From UBA6898 sp964463135 (lineage in GTDB: Bacteria; Nitrospirota; Thermodesulfovibrionia; Thermodesulfovibrionales; UBA6898), in assembly GCA_964463135.1 (NCBI GenBank), contig CAYXBA010000018.1:5456-69455 (forward strand): a stretch of DNA of 64,000 bases. Direction: 5' to 3'. Of the stretch, positions 31,115 through 40,103 are shown one piece after another. Below the pieces are notes generated by a model. The model saw only the letters and a program-made list of their open reading frames with translations. It did not search any database and had not been told where the DNA came from. Position 1 is the stretch's first letter. Every line of letters begins with the position of its first letter. Position numbers and translations under genes: made by a program.

Positions 31115-31197
31115 TGTTACTTGTTACCTTTCTTTCTGAAAATGTGGGTTAAGTAAAATAATAAAAAACAGGGTCAAATGTCAATATTTTGTGGAGG

Positions 31198-33285
31198 TTA
31201 TGACTGAAATTTTGAGAAATCCGCTATGGGTGCCACTGTCTCCCATATTTCTCTGAGGAGGGAAAGCCTGTTCGTTTTGATCTCTTCGTTCTTGTCCATG
31301 ACAAGGACCTTATCAAAGAAACTGTTTATGGCAGGCGTTATCTGGAGTATAGTCCTGACCGCGGAAGGGAAATCACCCGCGGCAACAAGCGGCGCGACTG
31401 CAGCTTTCATGGCCGCATAACTGCTTCCCAGGTTCTTCTCCTCATCCTGCTGGAACAGTTCAGGTCTTGCAGCAGGCAGCGGGGTCTTCGGAACGATATT
31501 GTTCACCCTCTTGATCGCAAGGAGAAAATCGGTAAAGGTCTCATCTCCCTGGATCGCGGTCAGTGCCCTGATCCTTGCGGTAATGCCCTGCAGGGGATGG
31601 GAGAAAGAAAGCTGAAGCACTGCTTTGATGACCTCCTGGCCATGACCTGCTGACGAGAGGATGAACTCGGTCCTCTGGTTCATGAAATTCGTGATGTTTT
31701 CCATGACCGTCCCGGGGGAGGTGACTTTCTGCAGATTGCCGACTGCATGGGTAAACACCTCCTGCAGGCTGAGGGCATATCCTTTTTCGAGAAAGATCGA
31801 GACAATACCCATTGCCTGGCGCCTGAGGGCAAAGGGATCCTCGGACCCGGTTGGGATAAGCCCTATCGAAAAGAACGAGGCGATGTTATCGATCTTGTCA
31901 GCGAGGCTCAGGATAGCGCCAGCCTCTGTTTCGGGAACCTTGTCGCCAAAGCTCTTCGGCATGTACTGCTCCTCAAGCGCATCAGCAACATCTCGCTCTT
32001 CCCTGTCATGCGAAGCGTAGTATTTGCCCATGATGCCCTGGAGTTCCGGGAACTCCCTCACAACGCCGGTGATGAGATCGGTCTTCGAAAGACGTGCAGC
32101 CCTGATCGCCTTGTCCTTCAGGTCAGGGGAAAGCCTGTCTGCAAGGAACCCTGCTATGGAAGCAATGCGGTCGGTCTTATCGAGAAGCGTTCCGAGCTTT
32201 GCATGGAACGTGACGTCCCTGAGGCTTTCAATGCGGTCAGCAAGAGGCTTTGCCGAGTCTTCGCTGAAATAGAACTTTGCGTCGTCAAAGCGGGCCTTGA
32301 TAACACGCTGCGCGCCTATCCTGACGGTTTCGGCATTTTCTGCCTTGGTGTTGCTGATGACGATGAAGTTGTTGGCGAGATAACCGCCGGCATCCTGCAG
32401 GGCAAAATATTTCTGGTGGTCTTTCATGACCGTGATCAGCAGCTCCTTGGGGAGCTTGAGATATTCCTTGTCGAAGCTGCAGAGTACCGGCACCGGGTAT
32501 TCGACCAGATAGTTCACGGTCTCAAGTAGCCCTTCGTCAGAGATCACCTGCAGACTGGAGTTCTGGATGAGCTGCGTCATGGACTTTACGATCGTGTCGC
32601 GCCGTTTGTTCTGGTCAAGGACCACAAAGTTCGTCTCGAGGAAATGCCGGTAAGAAGAGATGTCCTTTATCTGAAAGGAAGCAGGGGACAGGAACCGGTG
32701 GCCTCTTGTCTGGTTGCCGCTCTTCATGCCGTCAATATCAAATTCGATCTTCTCCGCCCCTGAGATCGCGAGGATCCATGCTATGGGCCTGACAAACGTC
32801 ATGGAGCCGTTGCCCCAGCGCATGGCCTTGGGGAAATGCAGGGACATTATGATCTTCTTCAGGAGTTCGGGCAGAACGATTTTTGTATCAACGCCCTTTT
32901 CCTCGACAACAGCCACGACATACTCTCCCTTGCCCTTCTGTTTGCGCGAAAGATCCGACACGGCAAGGCCCAGCGACGAGGCAAAGCCGATTGCAGCCTT
33001 GGTCGGGTTGCCGTCCTTATCAAAGGCTGCATTTATTGCCGGCCCGAAGACCTCTTTTCTGTTGTCTTTCTGCGATGCAGCGACATTGCTCACCATCAGA
33101 GAAAGTCTTCTCGGCGTTGCATAGACCGCTATGCCGGCATGTTCGATGCGATACTCTGCAAACGACCTGTCCGCTATTGTTGTGAGGTCCTCTATGGCCT
33201 GGGGAAGGAACCGGGACGGAATTTCCTCTGTCCCGATTTCGAGCAGTATTGATGAACCGTTCTGGCTGATCTCTTTTTCGCTCAT
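31198..33285 (-). CDS. glyS: Glycyl-tRNA synthetase beta subunit
   Basis: A 695-residue subunit of the bacterial alpha2-beta2 glycyl-tRNA synthetase. The N-terminus LLEIGTEEIPSRFL, the central LVEYPVPVLCSFD and the HD-like GTLLDKTDRI and EDPFALRRQAMGI motifs are typical. The C-terminal part is the anticodon-binding domain. Its start overlaps the end of glyQ by four bases. Confidence 0.97.
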   Translation of the reverse strand: MSEKEISQNGSSILLEIGTEEIPSRFLPQAIEDLTTIADRSFAEYRIEHAGIAVYATPRRLSLMVSNVAASQKDNRKEVFGPAINAAFDKDGNPTKAAIGFASSLGLAVSDLSRKQKGKGEYVVAVVEEKGVDTKIVLPELLKKIIMSLHFPKAMRWGNGSMTFVRPIAWILAISGAEKIEFDIDGMKSGNQTRGHRFLSPASFQIKDISSYRHFLETNFVVLDQNKRRDTIVKSMTQLIQNSSLQVISDEGLLETVNYLVEYPVPVLCSFDKEYLKLPKELLITVMKDHQKYFALQDAGGYLANNFIVISNTKAENAETVRIGAQRVIKARFDDAKFYFSEDSAKPLADRIESLRDVTFHAKLGTLLDKTDRIASIAGFLADRLSPDLKDKAIRAARLSKTDLITGVVREFPELQGIMGKYYASHDREERDVADALEEQYMPKSFGDKVPETEAGAILSLADKIDNIASFFSIGLIPTGSEDPFALRRQAMGIVSIFLEKGYALSLQEVFTHAVGNLQKVTSPGTVMENITNFMNQRTEFILSSAGHGQEVIKAVLQLSFSHPLQGITARIRALTAIQGDETFTDFLLAIKRVNNIVPKTPLPAARPELFQQDEEKNLGSSYAAMKAAVAPLVAAGDFPSAVRTILQITPAINSFFDKVLVMDKNEEIKTNRLSLLREIWETVAPIADFSKFQS

Positions 33286-34157
33286 TTCTCGTTCCTCAGA
33301 AGAGGGTGCCCCATCTCTTCTCTCTGGAGGCAGTACGCCTCTGCAGCGAGCTTTGCAAGGTTTCTTACGCGGGCGATGTATTTTGTCCGCTCGGTCACCG
33401 AGATCGCGCCGCGCGCATCAAGCAGGTTGAACAGGTGCGAGCATTTCAGACAGAACTCATAGGACGGGATCACAAGGCCGAGCTTGTTCAGCCTGATCGA
33501 CTCTTTTTCGCAGTCCTCGAAATGGCGCGCAAGCAGCTCGGCATTGGAATGGTCGAAATTATATTTGGAGCCCTCGACCTCGGTCATATGGTGGACGTCT
33601 CCGTACAGGAGGTCCTTGTTCCATTTAAGCTGGTACACATTGTCCACGCCCTGCAGGTACATTGCGATACGTTCAAGGCCATACGTTATTTCGAGCGATA
33701 CAGGTTTGAGGTCAATGCCGCCCACCTGCTGGAAATAGGTGAACTGGGTCACTTCCATGCCGTCGAGCCAGACCTCCCACCCGAGTCCCCACGCGCCGAG
33801 CGTCGGCGACTCCCAGTCGTCTTCGACAAACCTGATATCATGTTTTGTCGGGTCAACGCCGATCGCTTCGAGGCTTTCGAGGTAGAGCCCCTGGCAGTCT
33901 GCAGGGGACGGCTTGATGATCACCTGATACTGATAATAGTGCTGCAGCCTGTTGGGGTTCTCGCCGTATCTGCCGTCGGTCGGCCTGCGTGAAGGCTCCA
34001 CAAAAGCGGTCTTCCACGGCTCAGGGCCGAGCACCTTCAGAAAGGTGGCCGGGTGAAAGGTGCCTGCGCCGACCTCTATATCATAAGGCTGGAGCAGCAG
34101 ACAGCCTTTTTTTGCCCAGAACTGATGAAGTGTGAGTATGAGATCCTGGAAATGCAA
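33282..34157 (-). CDS. glyQ: Glycyl-tRNA synthetase alpha subunit
   Basis: A 291-residue catalytic subunit that activates glycine and charges tRNA-Gly together with GlyS. The pattern FQDLILTLHQFWAKKGCLL at the start, VEPSRRPTDGRYGENPNR, and GWEVWLDGMEVTQFTYFQQ are hallmarks of the class II alpha subunit. It is first in the glyQ-glyS operon. Confidence 0.98.
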   Translation of the reverse strand: MHFQDLILTLHQFWAKKGCLLLQPYDIEVGAGTFHPATFLKVLGPEPWKTAFVEPSRRPTDGRYGENPNRLQHYYQYQVIIKPSPADCQGLYLESLEAIGVDPTKHDIRFVEDDWESPTLGAWGLGWEVWLDGMEVTQFTYFQQVGGIDLKPVSLEITYGLERIAMYLQGVDNVYQLKWNKDLLYGDVHHMTEVEGSKYNFDHSNAELLARHFEDCEKESIRLNKLGLVIPSYEFCLKCSHLFNLLDARGAISVTERTKYIARVRNLAKLAAEAYCLQREEMGHPLLRNEK

Positions 34158-34236
34158 TCGTAACCTCCGTAGAATGAAGAAAAAGCATAAATAATGGTCC
34201 GGGGTTTTGTCAATCGGGCTATTGCTTCTGTGTCAG

Positions 34237-34659
34237 TTACGCACTGCCTGCCAAAAACTGCACGAAAGCTGAAATTTTGGTCCGTATCTCGTCCCGTGCC
34301 TTTCTGAATGCAGCCATGATCTCTTCCTCGCTGCCTGTAGCTGCTGCAGGGTCGTCGATCGGCCAGTGCATACGCTTAATATCGGGCGGGGTCATGGGGC
34401 AGGACGCCTCGGCATTGCCGCAGAGCGTGATGATCACATCCATCGAAAGGAGAAAGTCCGGATCGATCTCCTTGGCTTCCTGATCAGAAATGTCGATGCC
34501 TGCCTCCTGCATCACCGCAATGGCTCGTTCATTAACGTCGGTCGGTGTAAGCCCTGCACTGTGGGCATCGATCAGCCCTTTACCGAGGCCCCGTGCGTAT
34601 CCCTCTGCCATCTGTGAGCGGCATGAGTTGCCTGTACAAAGAAACATAACTCGAATCAT
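34237..34659 (-). CDS. arsC: Arsenate reductase, thioredoxin-coupled (LMW-PTP type)
   Basis: A 140-residue enzyme that reduces arsenate to arsenite. It has the P-loop C8-TGNSC-R14, and the redox Cys pair in TLCGNAEASCPMTPP near residues 80-90, the ArsC arrangement of Staphylococcus-type enzymes rather than a plain tyrosine phosphatase. No arsR, acr3 or arsB lies nearby, so it is a lone resistance gene. Confidence 0.92.
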   Translation of the reverse strand: MIRVMFLCTGNSCRSQMAEGYARGLGKGLIDAHSAGLTPTDVNERAIAVMQEAGIDISDQEAKEIDPDFLLSMDVIITLCGNAEASCPMTPPDIKRMHWPIDDPAAATGSEEEIMAAFRKARDEIRTKISAFVQFLAGSA

Positions 34660-34876
34660 GAACTGCCTCCTGTCATATATTGCTTATACTATAAACAAAG
34701 GGTGATGCAGGAAATCAATGCAGGAGTCACAGGTGGATAGTCTGTAGATGTTTAGCCTATACCTATCAGACTTCAGTCTAAACAACCTGAGCAGTTGCGA
34801 AATTTATCGCCTAAGGCACAGCGCATATTAACGTATGGTATACTTTACGACGTCAGCAATATCGCAAGGATGGATG

Positions 34877-35947
34877 ATGCCGAAGAAAAAAATGCTTTTG
34901 ATGAAAGGTAACGAGGCCCTTGCCGAGGCTGCCCTGCACGCAGGCTGCAGGTTCTACGCCGGTTACCCCATTACGCCCCAGAACGAGATCCCTGAATACC
35001 TGTCGAGGAGAATGCCTGAGGTCAACGGTATCTTTATCCAGGCTGAGTCAGAGATCGCGGCAATCAATATGGTATACGGCGCTGCTGCAGCCGGTGCACG
35101 GGCCATGACCTCCTCAAGCAGCCCAGGCATGAGTCTGAAGCAGGAGGCGATCTCTTTTCTTGCCGGTGCAGAGCTCCCTGCCGTGATCGTGAATATCCAG
35201 AGGGGCGGGCCGGGTCTCGGCAATATCACCGCAAGCCAGGCCGACTATTTTCAGGCAGTGAAGGGCGGCGGACACGGCGACTACCGCTGTCTGGTCTATT
35301 CACCCTTCAGTCTTCAGGAGATGTGGGACCTGACCCTGCGCGCCTTTGATAAGGCTGATCAGTATCGCACCCCGGTCATGATCCTGGGCGACGGCGTTGT
35401 GGGCCAGATGATGGAACCTTTTTATCCAACCACGTACAAGAGGCCGAAACTGCCGAAAAAGAACTGGGTGCTCGACGGCGCAAAAGGAAGGAAGCCCCGC
35501 GCAATACGCTCGCTGTACATGGAACAGGGAGAGCTTGAGAAGAGAAACATCCTCCTCCAGAAAAAATATGACCTTTGGAAAAATAAGGAGGTCATGTTTG
35601 ATGGCTATGAAACAAAGGACGCAAAGCTCGTTGTGGTCGCGTTCGGCATAGCAGCGCGCATTGCGCTTTCCGCGGTCAAGGAACTCAGGCGGGAAGGCAG
35701 GAAGATCGGTCTCTTCAGGCCGGTTAGCCTGTACCCGTTCCCGGAAAAACAGCTTGCAGCCCTTGCCGGGAAGGGAAGGCGTTTTCTCGCTGTCGAGATG
35801 AATGCCGGTCAGATGGTCGAGGATGTGCGGCTTGCGGTGAACGGGAGATCAGAAGTTCTTTTCTATGGCCGCACCGGCGGTGTTGTCCTGAACCCCGAGG
35901 AGCTGTACGACAAGTTCAAGGCGCTGTACGCGAAGAAGGGAAAATAG
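34877..35947 (+). CDS. vorB: 2-oxoacid:ferredoxin oxidoreductase alpha subunit, VorB-like
   Basis: A 356-residue subunit of a CoA-acylating 2-oxoacid (2-oxoisovalerate or 2-oxoglutarate) ferredoxin oxidoreductase. It begins MLLMKGNEALAEAALHAGC and carries GYPITPQNEIPE, AESEIAAINMVYGA and GRTGGVVLNPEEL. The start at 34877 is preferred because AAGGA lies six bases before it; a longer in-frame start at 34835 exists. The beta (thiamine) and gamma subunits that normally follow are absent: the next gene is an unrelated cupin. Partners must be encoded elsewhere, or the gene is a solitary copy. Confidence 0.9.
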   Translation: MPKKKMLLMKGNEALAEAALHAGCRFYAGYPITPQNEIPEYLSRRMPEVNGIFIQAESEIAAINMVYGAAAAGARAMTSSSSPGMSLKQEAISFLAGAELPAVIVNIQRGGPGLGNITASQADYFQAVKGGGHGDYRCLVYSPFSLQEMWDLTLRAFDKADQYRTPVMILGDGVVGQMMEPFYPTTYKRPKLPKKNWVLDGAKGRKPRAIRSLYMEQGELEKRNILLQKKYDLWKNKEVMFDGYETKDAKLVVVAFGIAARIALSAVKELRREGRKIGLFRPVSLYPFPEKQLAALAGKGRRFLAVEMNAGQMVEDVRLAVNGRSEVLFYGRTGGVVLNPEELYDKFKALYAKKGK

Positions 35948-36062
35948 GTTCCTGTCGCGACGATCTGACAGCCCTGACCAAGAATTCCAGCGAAGTACCT
36001 CCTGTCTCCGCAATCGGGAGACCTGCGACTAACTATCACATCACAAAGGGAGGGAAACGAAA

Positions 36063-36479
36063 ATGAAGAAGCTGATCTGCGGAATATGTCTTGCTTTATT
36101 GTTGGCAACGAATGTCTCGGCCAAAGATATCAATGCTATCCAGACGGAGGTTTTGGCAAAGGCAGGGTCAAGTTGGGATGGAAGCCAGCTTCCTGTGTAT
36201 TCGACAAGTGCGCCGGAGATAACTATTCTCAGGATTAAAATTCCCCCCGGAGCCCAATTACCCCTGCATAAACATCCGGTAATAAATGCCGGCGTATTAC
36301 TGAGTGGCGAGCTGACGGTGGTCACAGAAGACAACAAAATATTGCATTTAAAAGCCGGAGAATCAATTGTCGAGGTGGTGAATACATGGCATCACGGGAA
36401 GAATGAAGGCGACACCACTGCGGAAATACTGATTTTCTATGCCGGGACATTGGATACACCGATAACCGTGAAAAAATAG
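36063..36479 (+). CDS. Exported cupin-domain protein
   Basis: A 138-residue protein with a signal peptide (MKKLICGICLALLLATNVSA) and a single cupin barrel. The metal-site motif reads PLHKHPVINAGVLLSGELTVV, with the second motif around VVNTWHHGKNEG. It is therefore a periplasmic small-molecule or metal-binding beta-barrel. A clear ribosome binding site (AAAGGGAGG) precedes the ATG. The ligand is not known. Confidence 0.85.
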   Translation: MKKLICGICLALLLATNVSAKDINAIQTEVLAKAGSSWDGSQLPVYSTSAPEITILRIKIPPGAQLPLHKHPVINAGVLLSGELTVVTEDNKILHLKAGESIVEVVNTWHHGKNEGDTTAEILIFYAGTLDTPITVKK

Positions 36480-36521
36480 GTGGCAACAGAGCTGTCTATA
36501 ACTTGCCTTTTTTGTTTTGGC

Positions 36522-36592
36522 TGTCATTCTCGCGAAGGCGGGAATCCAGTCTTTTCGGTAGGTTCTGGATCCCCGTTTTCACGGGGATGACA
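36522..36592. repeat. Dispersed inverted-repeat element
   Basis: TGTCATTCTCGCGAAGGCGG and GAATCCAG at one side, CTGGATCCCCGTTTTCACGG and GGATGACA at the other, form an imperfect inverted repeat of a type found in many bacterial genomes, between the convergent cupin and macro-domain genes. It may also work as a terminator. Confidence 0.7.
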
Positions 36593-36617
36593 AACAAGAG
36601 ACATTTAGAGATAGCTA

Positions 36618-37160
36618 CTACTTCAGCTTTGTAAATTCCTTCCTGAAATGATCGAGCGTTTCATCGTCGTAGATGCAGAACTCAACATCGGTAAGGCTGC
36701 TCTCTTTATGCTTCTTGAGAAAGTTCGCTGCTTCTCCTACCAGCAGCTTTGCACATTTGTCCTTGGGAAAACCGAAGATGCCGGCGCTTATGGCAGGAAA
36801 GGATATGCTCGCAAGTTTTTTTTCTGAGGCGAGTTTGAGGCTGTTCGCTACTGCGTTCTTCAGCTTGTTCTCCTCATCTCCTTCTCCCATCCTCGGCCCG
36901 ACCGCATGAATAACGAACTTTGCATGCAGCTTGCCAGCGCCGGTCATTGCCGCATGTCCCACAGCCACAGGGGCGATTCTGTTGCTCTCATCCTGGATCA
37001 CCTGTCCACCCTTGCGCACGATCGCGCCTGCTACGCCTCCGCCATGCTGCAGCGAGGAATTGGCTGCGTTCACAATGGCATCGACATCACGATGGGTAAT
37101 GTCGCCCTGGATCAGTCGCAGGGTCTTTCCGGCAATGGTGTGGTGGGCGATCATCTTCAA
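36618..37160 (-). CDS. Macro-domain protein (ADP-ribose-binding)
   Basis: A macro-domain protein of the YmdB/MacroD type with QGDITHRDVDAIVNAANSSL, GGGVAGAIVRKGG, FVIHAVGP and FPAISAGIFGFP in order; these residues bind ADP-ribose and the group can remove O-acetyl- or mono-ADP-ribose. I place the start at a TTG (37160) because AAGGAG lies eight bases upstream; ATGs at 37154 and 37193 are alternatives with poorer spacing. Divergent from hflX. Confidence 0.92.
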   Translation of the reverse strand: MKMIAHHTIAGKTLRLIQGDITHRDVDAIVNAANSSLQHGGGVAGAIVRKGGQVIQDESNRIAPVAVGHAAMTGAGKLHAKFVIHAVGPRMGEGDEENKLKNAVANSLKLASEKKLASISFPAISAGIFGFPKDKCAKLLVGEAANFLKKHKESSLTDVEFCIYDDETLDHFRKEFTKLK

Positions 37161-37270
37161 TATGGTTGCTCCTTCTTCTTTGTGCAGCGGCACTGTGTGT
37201 TACAATGATACAGTAAAACCGAACATTATATGTTCTTTTGCAGGAAAAATCTATTTTTGGGGAGGCGAGT

Positions 37271-38932
37271 ATTCCGCAACTATACGGTCATCTCTCAGGT
37301 CTGAAAGGCGGCCAGGTCCACGCTCTTGAAAGGATCTACCGCCGGCGCATGCATAACGAGATCGTTACGGTCGAGCTTGCTAAATACCTTGCAGGTACAT
37401 CAGCCGAGCTTAAGCGTCAGATCGGCATACTCGTGACCCGGAAGGGCGCAATCAGCCATGTGATCATCGGCGATGCAAAGGGCATCTTCCTTCCGAACCT
37501 TGACGATTTTCCGCTCGGCAGGAAGCATCTGCGTGGCCTCAGACTCATCCATACGCACCTTAATAATGAACCGCTGACCCATGACGACCTGACCGACCTT
37601 TCTCTTCTCCGTTTCGATCTGATCGCAGCGATCGGCGTCAAAGACGGTCAGCCTGACAATCTATATATCGCGCATCTCGAACCTGTCGGCGGCGCAAAAC
37701 CATACAGTGTACTGAAGCCTGAAGATATCCATTCCCTGAACTTTGATTTCGAGGGTTTTGTCAGTTCCTTCGAGGAAGAGGCCGAAAAGGTCCGCGTGCT
37801 CGACCTGAATACCTCCGGCGGCAAAGGAGACGCAGGAGGTCAGAAGGAACGGGCCATTCTGGTGAGCGTTTCGAAAATGCCGAAGTACGAGCTGGAAGAT
37901 TCGATGGACGAACTCCGCGAGCTCGCACAATCAAGCGATGTCGTGGTCCTCGATACGGTCATACAGCGTCCCAGGGAGATAAGTTCACGGCACCTGATGG
38001 GAGAAGGAAAGATCAGGGAGTTGGTGATCAATGCAATGAACAGGGGTGCCACGCTTCTGGTATTTGACCAGGACCTGTCGCCTTCCCAGATCAAGACGAT
38101 CAGTGCCATGACCGAACTGAAGGTCATTGACCGGTCTCAGCTAATCCTCGATATCTTTGCACGCCGCGCCCACAGCAGGGACGGCAAGGTGCAGGTCGAG
38201 CTTGCCCAGCTCAAATACCGGCTGCCGCGGCTTGCCGGAAAGGGCACTGCCATGTCACGCCTTATGGGAGGAGTCGGCGGCAGAGGCCCCGGCGAGATGA
38301 AGCTCGAGATAGACCGGAGGCGTGTCAGGGAGAGGATCAACCTCCTGGATAAGGAGCTGAAGATGCTGAGCGAGGCGCGGCGGCAGCGAAAGGCACGGCG
38401 GCTGGAGAACAGACTGCCGATCGTCTCTATCATCGGGTACACGAATGCCGGAAAATCAACACTCCTGAATGCCTTGACCAGGAGCGACACGTTTGTTGAG
38501 GACAAACTCTTCGCCACACTGGATACGGCAAGCAGGAGGCTCAGGTTCCCGAGGGACCGCGAAGTGATCATTACGGACACGGTCGGATTTATCAGAGACC
38601 TGCCAAAAGACCTGATGGCAGCGTTCAAGGCAACGCTTGAGGAGCTTGAGGACGCTGACCTGCTCCTCCATGTCATAGACGCTTCGAACCCGCGGTTCGA
38701 GCAGCAGATCGCCTCGGTAGAAAAGATACTCACTGACCTTAATCTCCTTTCCAAACCGCGGCTCTATGTTTTCAATAAGATCGACCGCATAAGCAGGGAA
38801 GAGGAAGAAAATCTGTTGCAGCGTTATGATGCTGTCGCGATCTCTGCTCTCGACCGCCAGACCTTCCCGCGGCTTCTCGGCGCGGTTGCTGATCGGATCT
38901 TTGATGAAAATTTGCCTCAATCAAGAGTATAA
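37271..38932 (+). CDS. hflX: GTPase HflX, apparent ATT start
   Basis: A ribosome-associated GTPase with an N-terminal HflX domain, then GRGPGEMKLEIDRRRVRERI, and a G domain with GYTNAGKSTL (G1), ITDTVGFI (G3) and NKID (G4). Homologous long-form proteins begin near IHGNxxGLKxxQ; here the matching region PQLYGHLSGLKGGQ starts after an ATT at 37271 with GGGGAGG five bases upstream. I therefore take ATT as the start. A TTG at 37238 would add 11 residues of no family resemblance. The long N-terminal extension with MPN-like HTHLNNEPLTHDDL is usual in this branch. Confidence 0.9.
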   Translation: MPQLYGHLSGLKGGQVHALERIYRRRMHNEIVTVELAKYLAGTSAELKRQIGILVTRKGAISHVIIGDAKGIFLPNLDDFPLGRKHLRGLRLIHTHLNNEPLTHDDLTDLSLLRFDLIAAIGVKDGQPDNLYIAHLEPVGGAKPYSVLKPEDIHSLNFDFEGFVSSFEEEAEKVRVLDLNTSGGKGDAGGQKERAILVSVSKMPKYELEDSMDELRELAQSSDVVVLDTVIQRPREISSRHLMGEGKIRELVINAMNRGATLLVFDQDLSPSQIKTISAMTELKVIDRSQLILDIFARRAHSRDGKVQVELAQLKYRLPRLAGKGTAMSRLMGGVGGRGPGEMKLEIDRRRVRERINLLDKELKMLSEARRQRKARRLENRLPIVSIIGYTNAGKSTLLNALTRSDTFVEDKLFATLDTASRRLRFPRDREVIITDTVGFIRDLPKDLMAAFKATLEELEDADLLLHVIDASNPRFEQQIASVEKILTDLNLLSKPRLYVFNKIDRISREEEENLLQRYDAVAISALDRQTFPRLLGAVADRIFDENLPQSRV

Positions 38933-38967
38933 TAATCAATATTATCAGGTCATTCCCCGGAGGATAG

Positions 38968-40038
38968 ATGGAATTCAGCCCAAAATGGATAGCATGGGAG
39001 ATTACGCGCAGATGCAACCTGCGCTGTGTGCACTGCCGGTCTGCATCGGAAATGGAGATCAAGGGTCATCCTGATTTTTCTCTTGAAGAGGCATACCGCG
39101 TCATCGATGATATTGTGAGTTATGCCCAGCCGGTTGTGGTCCTTTCAGGCGGCGAACCTTTGACCAGAAAGGATGTCTTTGAGATCGCGCAGTACGGCAG
39201 CAACAAAGGCCTCAGGATGTGCCTGGCGACGAACGGCACGCTCGTAACTGACGAGATCTGCGAAAAGATCAAACAGTCAGGCATCAGGATCGTCTCCCTC
39301 AGTCTCGACGGGGCTGACGAGACCGTGCATGACAATTTCAGGAACGAGAAGGGTGCCTTTGCCGGAACCATTAACGCGGCGAAGCTCTTCAAAAAACACG
39401 GCATCGAGTTCATCATCAACTCGTCGTTCACCAAGAGGAACCAGGAACAGATCCCGCTGGTGTATAAACTTGCAAAGGAACTTGGTGCAACCGCATGGTA
39501 CATGTTCATGATCGTTCCGACCGGCAGGGGCGAGGAGATCATGAACGAGCTTATATCCAAAGAGGACTATGACAAGATCCTTGACTGGCACTATGACATG
39601 GAAAAGGAAGAGGACCTCCTTCTGGTCAGGCCTACCTGCGCCCCGCATTATTACCGCGTAACGCTCCAGCGGGCAAAAGAGGACGGCGAGAAGTTCAAGA
39701 AGAGGACACTGAAATTTTCGACCGGCGGGTCCAAGGGATGTCTTGCCGGCCAGTTGATCTGCCTGATCGATGTGGACGGCAATGTCCTGCCCTGCAGTTA
39801 TTTTAACCTGCCGGCAGGCAACGTGAGAGAAAAATCATTCAAGGAGATATGGGAAGGCTCCGAACTCTTCAAGGACCTCCGTGATTTTAAGAAATACAAG
39901 GGAAGGTGCGGCTCCTGTGAATATGTAAACGTCTGCGGCGGATGCAGGGCCCGGGCATATTCCGTGTACGGAGACTATCTGGAAGAAGAACCATTCTGCA
40001 GCTATAAGCCGAGAAAGGCCATAAAGAGTGAATCGTGA
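38968..40038 (+). CDS. Radical SAM/SPASM protein of the heme gene cluster (AhbC/NirJ-like)
   Basis: A 356-residue radical SAM enzyme. The cluster motif C16-x3-C20-x2-C23 (RRCNLRCVHC) binds the SAM [4Fe-4S] cluster, SGGEPL follows, and the C-terminal Cys set (GCLAGQLICLIDVDG, LPCSYF, CGSCEYVNVCGGCRA) is a SPASM/twitch region for additional clusters. This layout matches AhbC, AhbD and NirJ of alternative heme and heme d1 synthesis. It precedes hemE by 65 bases, although hemE-hemH-hemG make protoporphyrin heme by the classical route. Its exact substrate is uncertain. Confidence 0.85.
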   Translation: MEFSPKWIAWEITRRCNLRCVHCRSASEMEIKGHPDFSLEEAYRVIDDIVSYAQPVVVLSGGEPLTRKDVFEIAQYGSNKGLRMCLATNGTLVTDEICEKIKQSGIRIVSLSLDGADETVHDNFRNEKGAFAGTINAAKLFKKHGIEFIINSSFTKRNQEQIPLVYKLAKELGATAWYMFMIVPTGRGEEIMNELISKEDYDKILDWHYDMEKEEDLLLVRPTCAPHYYRVTLQRAKEDGEKFKKRTLKFSTGGSKGCLAGQLICLIDVDGNVLPCSYFNLPAGNVREKSFKEIWEGSELFKDLRDFKKYKGRCGSCEYVNVCGGCRARAYSVYGDYLEEEPFCSYKPRKAIKSES

Positions 40039-40103
40039 TCAGTCAGGCCGAAAAACAGTGCGAATCAGGAAATAAAACAAAAAATTAAAATGATGGAGGA
40101 AGA

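Noticed and set aside
31747..33252. Several plus-strand frames opposite glyS
   Set aside because: glyS covers the region with full-length homology signatures on the minus strand.
35960..36030. Possible terminator or riboswitch after vorB
   Set aside because: GTCTCC / GGAGAC and CTGTC / GACAG pairings are short and no T tract follows.
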